Source: Salmonella enterica subsp. diarizonae
Lineage (GTDB): Bacteria > Pseudomonadota > Gammaproteobacteria > Enterobacterales > Enterobacteriaceae
Length of the DNA stretch: 64,000 nt
Assembly (NCBI RefSeq): GCF_008692785.1
Contig: NZ_VXJV01000005.1
Coordinates: forward strand, 248,001 to 312,000
Reading direction: 5' to 3'
Shown: positions 28,043-40,768 of the stretch, piece after piece
How positions within the stretch are numbered: position 1 is the first letter of the stretch
Layout: each line of letters opens with the position of its first letter
Notes under the pieces: model-generated
What the model was told of the DNA's origin: nothing
What the model saw: the letters and a program-made list of their open reading frames with translations, nothing else
The model's database searches: none
Made by a program: the position numbers and the translations under genes

Positions 28043-29368
28043 ATGACACAGTATCAGGCGCTCATTATTGGTTTTGGCAAGGCAGGAAAAACGTTGGCGG
28101 CAACTCTGGCGAAGACGGGATGGCGCGTGGCGATTATCGAACAGTCCGCCAGTATGTTCGGCGGAACCTGTATCAACATTGGCTGTATTCCAACGAAAAC
28201 GCTGGTGCATGACGCGGAACGTGAGGGCGATTTTTCTGTCGCCATGCAACGTAAAGTGGCGGTCGTAAATTTTTTACGCGACAAAAATTTTCATAATCTT
28301 GCCGACCTGGACAATGTCGATGTGATTGAGGGAAGGGCGGAGTTTATTGATAACCATACCTTACGAGTATTTCAGGCGGACGGCGAGCGGGTGTTACGGG
28401 GAGAAAAGATCTTCATTAATACTGGCGCAGAGTCGGCGATCCCGGCAATTACGGGCTTAACAACTACGGCGGGGGTGTTCGATAGCACCGGGCTACTCAG
28501 CCTGAGCCAGCGCCCGGCGCGCCTGGGGATTTTAGGCGGCGGTTATATTGGCCTTGAATTTGCCTCAATGTTCGCCAACTTCGGTACGAAGGTCACTATC
28601 TTCGAAGCAGCACCGCAATTCCTGCCTCGTGAAGATTGGGATATCGCGCAGGCAATTGCCCGCATTTTGCAGGAAAAGGGTGTCGAGCTGATTTTAAACG
28701 CCAGCGTACAGGCCGTATCCTCACAGGAGGGCGCGGTACAATTAGAAACGCCGGAAGGCGCGCATCTTGTGGATGCCCTGCTGGTGGCGTCGGGGCGAAA
28801 ACCGGCGACGACTGGCTTACAGTTGCAGAATGCCGGAGTGGCGGTGAACGAACGCGGTGGGATCATCGTGGATGATTATCTGCGTACCACGGCGGAAAAT
28901 ATCTGGGCGATGGGCGACGTTACCGGTGGGTTGCAGTTTACCTATATTTCACTGGATGATTTTCGTATTGTACGAGACGGTTTATTGGGGGATGGCAAAC
29001 GCAGTACCCGCGATCGCCAGAACGTGCCGTATTCCGTCTTTATGACGCCGCCGCTCTCTCGTGTCGGGCTAACGGAAGAACAAGCACGGGCGAGCGGCGC
29101 AACGGTGCAGGTGGCGACATTACCGGTGGCGGCGATCCCTCGCGCCCGTGTTATGGACGATACCCGTGGCGTACTAAAAGCGGTAGTGGACGTGAATACG
29201 CAGCGTATCTTAGGCGTATCATTGTTATGCGTCGATTCTCATGAAATGATTAATATCGTTAAAACCGTTATGGATGCGGATTTACCTTATACGGTGTTAC
29301 GCGATCAGATATTTACCCATCCTACAATGAGCGAGTCCTTAAACGATCTCTTTTCTCTCATTAAGTAA
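28043..29368 (+). CDS. rclA: Cupric reductase / flavin oxidoreductase RclA
   Basis: FAD-dependent pyridine nucleotide-disulfide oxidoreductase, 441 residues, reported as a Cu(II) reductase protecting against hypochlorous acid. The start MTQYQALIIG follows a good ribosome site (ggagaaag). FAD-binding GFGKAGKTLA opens the protein, the redox-active pair is in GGTCINIGCIPT (about Cys43/Cys48), a second Rossmann motif GGGYIGLEFA lies near 170, and AMGDVTGGLQ near 290. It is divergent from rclR and followed by its own hairpin terminator. Confidence 0.95.
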   Translation: MTQYQALIIGFGKAGKTLAATLAKTGWRVAIIEQSASMFGGTCINIGCIPTKTLVHDAEREGDFSVAMQRKVAVVNFLRDKNFHNLADLDNVDVIEGRAEFIDNHTLRVFQADGERVLRGEKIFINTGAESAIPAITGLTTTAGVFDSTGLLSLSQRPARLGILGGGYIGLEFASMFANFGTKVTIFEAAPQFLPREDWDIAQAIARILQEKGVELILNASVQAVSSQEGAVQLETPEGAHLVDALLVASGRKPATTGLQLQNAGVAVNERGGIIVDDYLRTTAENIWAMGDVTGGLQFTYISLDDFRIVRDGLLGDGKRSTRDRQNVPYSVFMTPPLSRVGLTEEQARASGATVQVATLPVAAIPRARVMDDTRGVLKAVVDVNTQRILGVSLLCVDSHEMINIVKTVMDADLPYTVLRDQIFTHPTMSESLNDLFSLIK

Positions 29369-29382
29369 AACATAAATAGCAT

Positions 29383-29408
29383 AGCCCTGTTAATCAGGGC
29401 TTTTTTTT
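29383..29408 (+). terminator. Terminator between rclA and rclB
   Basis: Stem agccctg/cagggct with a short loop followed by eight T. It should end or attenuate rclA transcription before rclB. Confidence 0.85.
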
Positions 29409-29524
29409 GCCTGTTAGGCCATAAAAATACGCCAGGACAAATATGCTGGCGTCTGAAAGAAAAGGCTTTAGTAAGGAGTAACGTATTATAACACCATTGA
29501 AATAACCCACGACTGGAAATCACG

Positions 29525-29761
29525 ATGTTAAAAGTTACAACGTTTATTACCTCATTATTGGCTGCGCCGCTGGCATTTTCCGCCTCCGCCCAGCCGCTAG
29601 CTGACGTTGAATATATCAGCGTTTCTGCGGTTTCAGCGACGCCGTCGATGCTTGAAGACGCTATTGCCAGACTGGCGCAAAGTAAACAGGCGTCGTCATG
29701 GAAAATTACGTCAATGCGTATTGATAATACAGGTTATGCCACTGCGATTTTATATAAATAA
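29525..29761 (+). CDS. rclB: Small periplasmic protein RclB
   Basis: A 78-residue protein with a signal peptide (cleavage near ASAQP) and a short YhcN/DUF1471-like body (VEYISVSAVSATPSMLEDAI). It belongs to the reactive-chlorine resistance locus; molecular role not known. It precedes rclC by 12 bases with a strong ribosome site (aaggagg), so the two are cotranscribed. Confidence 0.88.
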   Translation: MLKVTTFITSLLAAPLAFSASAQPLADVEYISVSAVSATPSMLEDAIARLAQSKQASSWKITSMRIDNTGYATAILYK

Positions 29762-29773
29762 GGAGGGCCTGGT

Positions 29774-30334
29774 ATGGATAAATATCTTCGTCTGTTAAGT
29801 CGGGGGGATCGGCTTGGATTAACCTTAATTCGCCTGAGTATCGCCATCGTTTTTATCTGGATTGGATTACTGAAATTTGTGCCCTATGAGGCAGACAGTA
29901 TTACCCCGTTTGTGGCGAACAGTCCGTTTATGTCATTTTTCTATGAACATCCGGAGGAATATCGTCAGCATCTGACTCATGAGGGCGAATTAAAACCGGA
30001 GGAACGCGCCTGGCAAACAGCCAATAATACGTATGCGTTTTCGGATGGTCTGGGCGTGGTGGAATTAATTATCGCGGCGCTGGTACTGGCTAACCCTTTC
30101 AGCCGCTGGTTAGGGCTGGCGGGCGGCGTACTGGCATTCCTGACGCCATTTGTCACGCTATCGTTTTTAATCACCACGCCGGAGGCCTGGGTTATGCCGC
30201 TGGGCGATGCGCATTATGGTTTCCCGTATTTATCGGGCGCCGGACGGCTGGTATTAAAAGATACATTAATGCTGGCAGGCGCGGTGATGATCATGGCGGA
30301 TTCCGCCCGTTCGCTACTTTTACAGCGACAGTAG
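29774..30334 (+). CDS. rclC: Inner-membrane protein RclC (DUF417)
   Basis: A 186-residue membrane protein with four hydrophobic segments (about 20-38, 88-106, 112-132, 155-175). It has the DUF417 family pattern, including IRLSIAIVFIWIGLLKFVPY near the N-terminus. Part of the RclR-controlled hypochlorite defence locus; biochemical function unknown. A REP-like hairpin follows. Confidence 0.93.
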   Translation: MDKYLRLLSRGDRLGLTLIRLSIAIVFIWIGLLKFVPYEADSITPFVANSPFMSFFYEHPEEYRQHLTHEGELKPEERAWQTANNTYAFSDGLGVVELIIAALVLANPFSRWLGLAGGVLAFLTPFVTLSFLITTPEAWVMPLGDAHYGFPYLSGAGRLVLKDTLMLAGAVMIMADSARSLLLQRQ

Positions 30335-30364
30335 CGACCCTCTTACCCTTTTATGCCACGATTC

Positions 30365-30393
30365 GTCGGATGGTTGAGCAAGCGTCATCCGAC
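30365..30393. repeat. REP-like palindrome after rclC
   Basis: Arms gtcggatg and catccgac enclose a short loop between the convergent rclC and the J-like gene. Confidence 0.6.
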
Positions 30394-30414
30394 AATCTGT
30401 TTATGGCTGATGGA

Positions 30415-31590
30415 CTACCCTGTCAGAAGTTCCTGTTCCACCTGTTGAACCTGCGCCTCCAGCGTATTGCGAATTTCGGTTAGCGCTCGTTCCTGCTCGG
30501 AGAAATAGGCCTCCTTATCCGTAACGGAAGAGGCGAGCCGCCAGGCGTTTTCCGCTTCCAGTTGCGTAATCTCTTTCAACAGCGCGTCGATTTGCGTGCG
30601 GAGCTGGCGTATTTTATGGCGCAGATGTTCCAGGTTATTTAGCCTGTCGCTTGCCATCATCGGTTCCAGACCGCTTTGCAACTGCGTCAATAACGCGCGA
30701 ATTGCCGCCAGATCGGCATTCTGCCGCGCCTGATTAAGCTGTACCATCATCTGGTGCGCTTTTTCTTTCAATTCATCGGCGACCACATCCGGGTGGCACA
30801 AGCGGCTGGCCTGGCGCCACAGACGTTTTAATTCACTGCGTTCGTCAGCCGACAAACGTTGATCGCGGGCGTAGCGAAATTGCGCTTCCTGCTGCTGCTT
30901 CCGGTACTGGTGATAGTCCTGTTCCGCGTCCTCCTGCGCCTGGCGGGATGTGCTGTCGTCCTGATGGGAAAAATCCGCTTCCAGCTCGCGAATTTCCTCC
31001 AGCAACGCGGTGATTAACTCCGTCTGCTGCTGGATTCGCTGACGGATGCCCACCGCTTCCCGCGAGGCGGCATTCAATCCTGTCCACTGCTGTTTTAGCG
31101 TTGCCAGTTGATCCACGGCCTGGGAAATAAATTGCAGGCAGGATTGATAATCCTTTTCCCGGCGTTTTATTTCAGCTTCTTGCTTACGCTGCATACTTAC
31201 AGCGAGCTGTTTACGCAACTCCAGAATACGGCTCATCAACGGCCCGAGACGCAGATGATAGAGGTCGTTGAAATCGTCGAGGATTTGTACCCGCGCATTT
31301 CGTTTGTCAATCAGATCGCGAAGTTGGGCTTCAAGCGCTTTCAGCTCCAGTTTACTGGCGGCGATAGAGGGATCTTGCCACGTCGAGAGCGCCCGTTGGG
31401 CCTGTAGCCAGGCGGAGATCTCTTGCATGGCGTCACTGAAACGACGGGCTTCAATCGCCTGGGCAATCGCGCTGATTACAGCATCCTGCGGCTCATTTTT
31501 CAGGTAGATGAGCTGCTGACGGATAATCTCTTCGTCCTCAAGTTCGATGGCGCTTTTGATGATCTCTAAACGTTTAATGATCTTATTCAT
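30415..31590 (-). CDS. Coiled-coil protein with a J-domain-like HPD motif
   Basis: A 391-residue cytoplasmic protein dominated by coiled coil: long Glu/Gln/Arg-rich helices about residues 75-240 and 320-388. Between them, about 247-290, sits LKRLWRQASRLCHPDVVADE, with His-Pro-Asp at 266-268, the tripeptide by which J-proteins stimulate Hsp70 ATPase. A helix before and after HPD is predicted, so this may be an atypical internal J-domain. Function unknown. Single gene between rclC and pheP, with no signal peptide or membrane segment. Confidence 0.75.
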   Translation of the reverse strand: MNKIIKRLEIIKSAIELEDEEIIRQQLIYLKNEPQDAVISAIAQAIEARRFSDAMQEISAWLQAQRALSTWQDPSIAASKLELKALEAQLRDLIDKRNARVQILDDFNDLYHLRLGPLMSRILELRKQLAVSMQRKQEAEIKRREKDYQSCLQFISQAVDQLATLKQQWTGLNAASREAVGIRQRIQQQTELITALLEEIRELEADFSHQDDSTSRQAQEDAEQDYHQYRKQQQEAQFRYARDQRLSADERSELKRLWRQASRLCHPDVVADELKEKAHQMMVQLNQARQNADLAAIRALLTQLQSGLEPMMASDRLNNLEHLRHKIRQLRTQIDALLKEITQLEAENAWRLASSVTDKEAYFSEQERALTEIRNTLEAQVQQVEQELLTG

Positions 31591-31915
31591 GACGTTGATG
31601 CCTGGCGTGGCTCAAAAACGGATAACAGATACCAGGTCTGATTCACCTTTTTGAAAATACTGAAAAAATACTAAATGTATTCTGTAGGGTGTCGTACTTT
31701 TCGTCCAGAGTTATTCACACATTTTATACTCGTCGTCTTTCACCCGTAACTCTCTATATCGGCGCGCATTCTTTTCTTTTTACTCCCCGCGATATCTTTT
31801 TTTACACGATAACGTTAACGTCCGGGGCTGAACCGTGACAAACGATTGCGCCTTGCGGCAGCGAGAACGAAATGTTAAAAGGTGCCCCTCAATAAAAACG
31901 ATACAGGGGTAGGAC
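31591..31915. other. Intergenic region before pheP
   Basis: 325 bases holding the divergent promoters for pheP and the J-like gene. I see no reading frame, repeat or operator I can name. Confidence 0.45.
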
Positions 31916-33310
31916 GTGAAAAACGCGTCAACTGCATCCGGCGCCAGCGTGTCGGATGCCGCGTCGAAGAATGAACCGACGCTTCAGCGGGGGTTGCAAA
32001 ACCGTCATATTCAGCTAATCGCGTTGGGCGGCGCCATTGGCACCGGACTGTTTCTGGGTATCGGCCCGGCGATTCAAATGGCGGGGCCGGCTGTTTTGTT
32101 GGGCTACGGCGTTGCCGGGATTATCGCTTTTCTCATTATGCGCCAGTTGGGTGAAATGGTCGTGGAAGAGCCGGTTTCCGGATCGTTTGCTCACTTCGCC
32201 TGGAAATATTGGGGGCCGTTTGCGGGCTTTTTGTCGGGCTGGAACTATTGGGTTATGTTTGTGCTGGTTGGGATGGCGGAGCTGACCGCGGCGGGCATCT
32301 ATATGCAGTACTGGCTGCCTGACGTACCAACGTGGATATGGGCGGCGGCGTTTTTTATTATCATTAATGCCGTGAATCTGGTGAACGTTCGTCTGTATGG
32401 CGAAACGGAATTCTGGTTCGCGCTGATTAAAGTGCTGGCGATTATCGGCATGATAGGTTTTGGTCTGTGGCTGCTGTTTTCCGGCCACGGCGGCGAACAT
32501 GCCAGCATTGATAACCTCTGGCGTTATAACGGTTTCTTCGCTACCGGTTGGCATGGTTTGCTTCTGTCGCTGGCGGTGATTATGTTTTCTTTTGGCGGAC
32601 TGGAGCTGATCGGCATTACTGCGGCGGAAGCGCGCGATCCGCAAAAAAGCATCCCGAAAGCGGTTAATCAGGTGGTATACCGTATTTTGCTGTTCTACAT
32701 CGGTTCGCTGGTGGTTCTGCTGGCGCTCTATCCGTGGGTAGAGGTGAAATCCAATAGCAGTCCTTTTGTAATGATCTTCCATAATCTTGACAGCAATGTG
32801 GTGGCTTTGGCGCTGAATTTCGTTATTCTGGTCGCGTCGCTTTCGGTGTATAACAGCGGCGTTTATTCGAATAGCCGAATGCTGTTCGGCCTGTCCGTAC
32901 AAGGCAATGCGCCGAAATTTTTAACCCGCGTCAGCCATCGCGGTGTGCCGGTGAACTCGCTGATGCTTTCCGGGGCAATTACCTCTCTGGTGGTGTTGAT
33001 CAACTATCTGCTGCCGCAAAAAGCGTTTAGCTTGTTGATGGCGCTGGTTGTCGCGACACTGTTGCTAAACTGGATAATGATTTGTCTCGCGCATTTACGT
33101 TTTCGCGCGGCGATGCGCCGTAAAGGGCGCGAGACGCAATTTAAGGCGTTGCTCTATCCCGCCGGGAACTATTTGTGCATTGCGTTTCTGGCGCTGATTC
33201 TGGTGTTAATGTGTACGATGGACGATATGCGATTGTCGGCGATTTTGCTGCCAGTATGGATTGTTTTCCTGTTTATCGCGTTTAACGTTTTGCGCCGTAA
33301 GGCCCATTAA
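31916..33310 (+). CDS. pheP: Phenylalanine transporter PheP
   Basis: APC-family amino-acid permease importing phenylalanine with protons through the inner membrane. The GTG start gives 464 residues and an N-terminus like E. coli PheP (MKNAST). Twelve hydrophobic segments are visible; the family signature IALGGAIGTGLFLGIG lies at about 35-50 in TM1. It is nearly identical to the E. coli protein over most of its length. Convergent with mscM. Confidence 0.97.
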   Translation: MKNASTASGASVSDAASKNEPTLQRGLQNRHIQLIALGGAIGTGLFLGIGPAIQMAGPAVLLGYGVAGIIAFLIMRQLGEMVVEEPVSGSFAHFAWKYWGPFAGFLSGWNYWVMFVLVGMAELTAAGIYMQYWLPDVPTWIWAAAFFIIINAVNLVNVRLYGETEFWFALIKVLAIIGMIGFGLWLLFSGHGGEHASIDNLWRYNGFFATGWHGLLLSLAVIMFSFGGLELIGITAAEARDPQKSIPKAVNQVVYRILLFYIGSLVVLLALYPWVEVKSNSSPFVMIFHNLDSNVVALALNFVILVASLSVYNSGVYSNSRMLFGLSVQGNAPKFLTRVSHRGVPVNSLMLSGAITSLVVLINYLLPQKAFSLLMALVVATLLLNWIMICLAHLRFRAAMRRKGRETQFKALLYPAGNYLCIAFLALILVLMCTMDDMRLSAILLPVWIVFLFIAFNVLRRKAH

Positions 33311-33351
33311 CTTTTTTGCCCGATCCCATGCTCATGCGATCGGGCAATCCA

Positions 33352-34599
33352 TTAATGCCTCAACGTCCCTGACAGCGCACGAATATCGCTGCCGGTCGGC
33401 GTCTGATGAATACGTAAGCCGAACTCTTCCACCACGGCAAAAATATGGTCGAAAATATCGGCCTGAATGCTCTCATATTCCAGCCACACGACGGTATTGG
33501 TAAAGGCATAGATCTCTATCGGCAAACCATGATCATCAGGCGCCAGTTGGCGCACCATCAGCGTCATATCTTTACGGATGCGCGGATGGTAGCGTAAATA
33601 TTCGTTCAGATAGGCGCGAAATGTCCCGATATTGGTCATTCGGCGGTGATTTAAGGCTGATTCTGGCGCATCCAGTTGTTTATTCCATTCATCGATTTCC
33701 TGATGACGGCTGGTAAGGTACGGCTTTAACAGTTGCGCGGTTAACAGTCGCTGTTTTTCATCGTCATCCAGAAAATGGATGCTGGTCGCGTCAATATTAA
33801 TGCTGCGTTTAATCCGGCGTCCGCCGGACGCAGACATGCCGCTCCAGTTTTTAAACGAATCGGAAACCAGCGACCAGGTGGGAATGGTGGTGATGGTATT
33901 ATCCCAGTTGCGCACTTTTACCGTAGTTAAACCAATATCAATGACCGCGCCATCTGCACCATATTTCGGCATCTCCAGCCAGTCGCCCAGTTTGAGCATA
34001 TCGTTGGCGGAAAGCTGTATACCGGCAACCAGTCCAAGAATCGGGTCTTTAAAGACCAGCATTAATACCGCAGCCATCGCGCCCAGACCGCTGATTAAAA
34101 TCGCCGGTGACTGGCCAATCAGCAGTGAGATCATCAAAATGCCAACGATAATCGCGCCGATGAGCTTAATGCCCTGGAATATTCCTTTTAGCGGCAGTTG
34201 AGAAGCGGCGGGCCATTTTTGCGACAGATTGAAAATCACGTCCAGCAGGGAAAACAATGACAGCAGAGCGTAGGTCATAATCCATAACTGCGCGCAGGTC
34301 GTCAGGATATCCGCAGCCTCACTGCCTTTTTGCAGCCAGAGCGCGGCCTGAATATTGACAATGATGCCTTGTAGCGTAAAAGCCAGACGATGGAATAATT
34401 TATTCTGGGTGATAATTTGCAGCCACAGGCGGGAACTGGCGCTGACGCGTTTTTCAAAAGCGCGCAGTACTATCCAGTGCAAAATAATATGCACGACAAC
34501 AGCCGTCAGAAAAATAATACCAAATATCACCACCAGCGACGTGGTGTGATTCATTTCAATACCCGCTAAATCTTCTACCTGGGATATCAATTCCTGCAT
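33352..34599 (-). CDS. mscM: Miniconductance mechanosensitive channel MscM/YbdG
   Basis: A 415-residue MscS-family channel of the inner membrane that opens on hypo-osmotic shock. Hydrophobic segments lie at about 20-42, 70-95, 98-118, 140-160 and the pore helix at 165-195 ([20 protein letters not shown]). The beta domain follows ([20 protein letters not shown]) and the C-terminal alpha/beta domain reaches the end. Length equals E. coli YbdG. Confidence 0.95.
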   Translation of the reverse strand: MQELISQVEDLAGIEMNHTTSLVVIFGIIFLTAVVVHIILHWIVLRAFEKRVSASSRLWLQIITQNKLFHRLAFTLQGIIVNIQAALWLQKGSEAADILTTCAQLWIMTYALLSLFSLLDVIFNLSQKWPAASQLPLKGIFQGIKLIGAIIVGILMISLLIGQSPAILISGLGAMAAVLMLVFKDPILGLVAGIQLSANDMLKLGDWLEMPKYGADGAVIDIGLTTVKVRNWDNTITTIPTWSLVSDSFKNWSGMSASGGRRIKRSINIDATSIHFLDDDEKQRLLTAQLLKPYLTSRHQEIDEWNKQLDAPESALNHRRMTNIGTFRAYLNEYLRYHPRIRKDMTLMVRQLAPDDHGLPIEIYAFTNTVVWLEYESIQADIFDHIFAVVEEFGLRIHQTPTGSDIRALSGTLRH

Positions 34600-34909
34600 A
34601 ATCTCTCCTTTATAAACAGCAGCCTATGATGACTGCTGAATGGCATTTATGCAAATCAGGATGCCTGCGCTTCAGGCATAAACAGCGGGAGACGGATAAA
34701 AATGCTTTTGGATTTATCCATACGCTATATTTTATTCAGCGCCCCACAAACGTCATTATTTTACGCCGGCCCCCCTTTTTTAACAGGCGCCAGTCCGTAA
34801 ACAATGGATGAAAACATTTTAACCAGAATGCTTAAAACGATTGCAATGTCTCTGTCGGATGATGATTAGCATCGTCGTACCTACCAACAATAACATTAAG
34901 GAACATGGG
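34600..34909. promoter_or_regulatory. apeE upstream region
   Basis: 310 bases between divergent mscM and apeE. apeE is known as a PhoB-dependent gene in Typhimurium; I could not place a convincing pair of Pho-box repeats by eye. No gene is seen. Confidence 0.4.
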
Positions 34910-36880
34910 ATGACTCAAAAGCGTACCCTGGTAAAACACCACATACTCTTGCTGGCGCTGGCCACGCCATTATCCGCCTGGGCGTTTGACTCTCTTACGG
35001 TATTTGGCGATAGCCTTAGCGATACCGGGAATAACGGTCGCTGGACCTGGGATGGTGGTCAAAATAAGCTCTACGACGAACAGTTGGCCGAGCGATATGG
35101 GCTGGCATTAAGCCCCTCCAACAAAGGCGGTTCTAATTATGCCGCCGGCGGCGCGACGGCGACGCCGGAATTAAACCCCCAGGATAATACGGCGGATCAG
35201 GTACGGCAGTGGCTTGCCAAAACGGGCGGAAAAGCCGATCACAACGGCTTGTATATTCACTGGGTCGGTGGAAACGATCTGGCGGCGGCCATCACGCAGC
35301 CAGCTATGGCGTGGCAAATAGCCGGTAATAGCGCCACTAACGCGGCGGCGCAGGTAGGGCTGCTAGTGGATGCAGGTGCCGGGCTGGTCGTGGTACCAAA
35401 CGTACCGGACATTAGTGTGACGCCAATACTCCTGGAGGCGGTAATCACCGCCGGGCTGGGCGCCGCTGCGCCCCCGGCGCTAAAGGCGGCGTTAGATGCG
35501 CTGGCGATGGGGGAGACGCCTGATTCCGCCAGTCGGCAGCAGGCGATCCGCAAGGCGTTGCTGGCGGCGGCTGTAACGGTAAGCAGTGACCCGTCTATTC
35601 AGCAACGGATCGTTGAGCAACTGCTGGCGGGCTATAAAACGGCGGCAGGCCAGGCGTCAGATCTGACCGATTATTATAATCAGATGGAAGAAAAGGGGCT
35701 GGAGCAACACGGTGGTAATATTGTCCGTGCCAATATTAACGGTCTTTTTAAGGAAGTTCTCGCCAATCCACAGGCGTTTGGTCTGACAAATACCGTGGGT
35801 ATGGCCTGCCCGCCGGGCGTATCCGCCTCGGCGTGCTCTTCGGCAATGCCGGGATTTAATGCGTCGCAGGACTATCTGTTTGCCGATCATTTACATCCCG
35901 GTCCGCAGGTCCATACCATTATTGCGCAATATATCCAGTCGATTATTGCCGCGCCGGTACAGGTGACATATCTGAACCAAAGCGTTCAGTCGATGGTGCG
36001 CGGCAGTCGTGACACGCTTGACAGCCGTTATCAGCAGCTTCGCCAGGGGGAAAACCCTGTCGGTTCGTTGGGCATGTTCGGCGGATACAGCGGCGGATAT
36101 CAGCGTTATGATAATAACGAGGCCGATGGCCACGGTAATCATAATAATCTGACGGTTGGCGTCGATTATCAGCTTAACGAGCAGGTACTGCTGGGAGGGC
36201 TGATAGCCGGTTCTCTGGATAAGCAACGTCCTGACGATAATTATCGTTATGACGCCCGCGGCTTGCAGGCCGCCGTGTTCAGCCATTTACGCGCCGGGCA
36301 GGCGTGGCTGGATGGCGATTTACACTACCTGTCCGCTAACTTCAGCAACGTTCAGCGCAGTATAACGCTTGGTGCGCTAAGACGCGTGGAAGAGGGCGAA
36401 ACCAACGGCCGGCTGTGGGGCGCCAGGTTAACCAGTGGTTACGATTTTGTTCTGATGTCGTGGTTAACGACTGGACCAATGTTGCAATATGCGTGGGATT
36501 ATAGCCACGTTAATGGTTATAGCGAGAAACTCAATACCAGCACATCAATGCATTTTGGCGACCAAAACGCCCATTCGCAGGTGGGTAGCGCTGGTTGGCG
36601 TCTGGATATCCGCGATAGCGTCATTCATTCCTGGGCGCAGATTAATTATCGCCGCCAGTTTGGCGATGATGCGTATGTGGCAAACGGCGGCCTTAAATCG
36701 ACCGCGCTGACGTTTAGCCGCGCCGGGAAAACGCAGGATAAAAATTGGATCGATATGGCGGTTGGCGCAGATTTTCCGCTGTCGACAACGATGTCAGCCT
36801 TTGCCGGGTTGGCGCAAACGGCAGGGCTAAGCGATGGCAATCAAACCCGCTATAACATCGGGTTTAGCGCACGATTCTGA
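34910..36880 (+). CDS. apeE: Outer-membrane esterase autotransporter ApeE
   Basis: A 656-residue GDSL-type esterase autotransporter active on fatty-acid and aryl esters. The start MTQKRTLVKH follows a ribosome site (taagga); upstream in-frame starts would mask the signal peptide (cleavage near AWAF). The lipase passenger shows SGNH blocks: nucleophile in FGDSLSDTGNNG near residue 37, GGSNYAAGGA, GGND near 125 and the DHLHPG block near 325. The C-terminal barrel (about 390-656) ends GFSARF. Known to be induced by phosphate starvation in Salmonella. Confidence 0.95.
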   Translation: MTQKRTLVKHHILLLALATPLSAWAFDSLTVFGDSLSDTGNNGRWTWDGGQNKLYDEQLAERYGLALSPSNKGGSNYAAGGATATPELNPQDNTADQVRQWLAKTGGKADHNGLYIHWVGGNDLAAAITQPAMAWQIAGNSATNAAAQVGLLVDAGAGLVVVPNVPDISVTPILLEAVITAGLGAAAPPALKAALDALAMGETPDSASRQQAIRKALLAAAVTVSSDPSIQQRIVEQLLAGYKTAAGQASDLTDYYNQMEEKGLEQHGGNIVRANINGLFKEVLANPQAFGLTNTVGMACPPGVSASACSSAMPGFNASQDYLFADHLHPGPQVHTIIAQYIQSIIAAPVQVTYLNQSVQSMVRGSRDTLDSRYQQLRQGENPVGSLGMFGGYSGGYQRYDNNEADGHGNHNNLTVGVDYQLNEQVLLGGLIAGSLDKQRPDDNYRYDARGLQAAVFSHLRAGQAWLDGDLHYLSANFSNVQRSITLGALRRVEEGETNGRLWGARLTSGYDFVLMSWLTTGPMLQYAWDYSHVNGYSEKLNTSTSMHFGDQNAHSQVGSAGWRLDIRDSVIHSWAQINYRRQFGDDAYVANGGLKSTALTFSRAGKTQDKNWIDMAVGADFPLSTTMSAFAGLAQTAGLSDGNQTRYNIGFSARF

Positions 36881-37167
36881 TGACACGCCAGGGAGGGCTG
36901 CCCGGTTCATTCGTGTAACGTTAGACACTGAAAAAAATAAGTTTTTTCACAGAAGTGGGCGAAGCCAGTGACGCCAGTTAAATTTATAATCAGTAGTTTG
37001 AATTTTAAATATTATAGGTTTCTACATGATGGTATAAGTATCTAAAGTTACAAGTTGATAAGAAGTTTACCAAATCGATTAACATTAGGATTTAGAGTTG
37101 AATCATTTTTATTGGTAGTTAGTATCTCAATACTGATTGGCATGTTTATCATTATCTAACGTCAAAT
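36881..37167. other. AT-rich non-coding stretch after apeE
   Basis: About 290 bases, sharply more AT-rich than apeE, at the start of the PTS cluster. I see no reading frame or repeat; it may mark the edge of acquired DNA. Confidence 0.45.
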
Positions 37168-37193
37168 AAAGGGGCTCCGGTGGAGTCCCTTTT
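37168..37193 (-). terminator. Terminator of the beta-glucoside PTS operon
   Basis: Imperfect stem aaaggg-ctcc/ggag-tcccttt with a three-base loop, with a T-rich tail on the minus strand, 30 bases past the glucosidase stop. Confidence 0.75.
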
Positions 37194-37222
37194 GAATTTA
37201 AATTAAAAAATCAAAGTAAAAA

Positions 37223-38686
<1,464 letters not shown>

Positions 38687-38691
38687 TTAAA

Positions 38692-40365
<1,674 letters not shown>

Positions 40366-40425
40366 TTAAATACTCTTGACAGGTAGAAGTAAGTTCCTCC
40401 AGCTTTAACTGGAGGAAAAAATTTA

Positions 40426-40737
40426 TTAACTGGTTAAATCCCTTCTGAGGGAAATAATTTCTTTTGCCAAATCCTGGCACAATATGGCAGTCATTAAATG
40501 ATCCTGAGCATGGATAAGAATCAAATTGACACTAATTTTCCCGCATCCTTCATCCTGACCGATTAAAGCAGTCTGAATTTTGTGAGCATTCAGACATGCT
40601 TCTTCCGAGCTTTTCATTAGTCTGGTAACAGAATCCCAGTCTTTCAATCGTGCATATTTGATAGCTTCCATTGCATCAGAGCGTGCTTGACCAGCATGAA
40701 TTAATAATTCCATGACAGTTTCTTCATCAGCAAACAT
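40426..40737 (-). CDS. PTS IIA component, lactose/cellobiose family
   Basis: A 103-residue all-helical IIA protein passing phosphate from HPr to the IIB protein. Active-site His76 is in the family motif LILIHAQDHLMTA. Length and the ETVMELLIHAGQARSDAMEA N-terminal helix fit LacF/ChbA-type IIA proteins. It lies 31 bases after the IIC gene, transcribed with it. Confidence 0.92.
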   Translation of the reverse strand: MFADEETVMELLIHAGQARSDAMEAIKYARLKDWDSVTRLMKSSEEACLNAHKIQTALIGQDEGCGKISVNLILIHAQDHLMTAILCQDLAKEIISLRRDLTS

Positions 40738-40768
40738 ACAACACTCCTGAATATTAATTAAAAATCTG

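Noticed and set aside
32015..32902. 295-codon frame antisense to pheP
   Set aside because: Shadow of a highly conserved transporter gene; His/Arg-rich composition with no domain or ribosome site.
33316..33347. Palindrome ttgcccgatc/gatcgggcaa as a pheP terminator
   Set aside because: Strong hairpin but the T-run lies before it on the plus strand and reads as A on the minus strand, so it is not a canonical terminator for either gene.
34740..34909. Pho box before apeE
   Set aside because: Expected from known PhoB control, but no pair of TGTCA-like repeats with correct spacing is convincing by eye.
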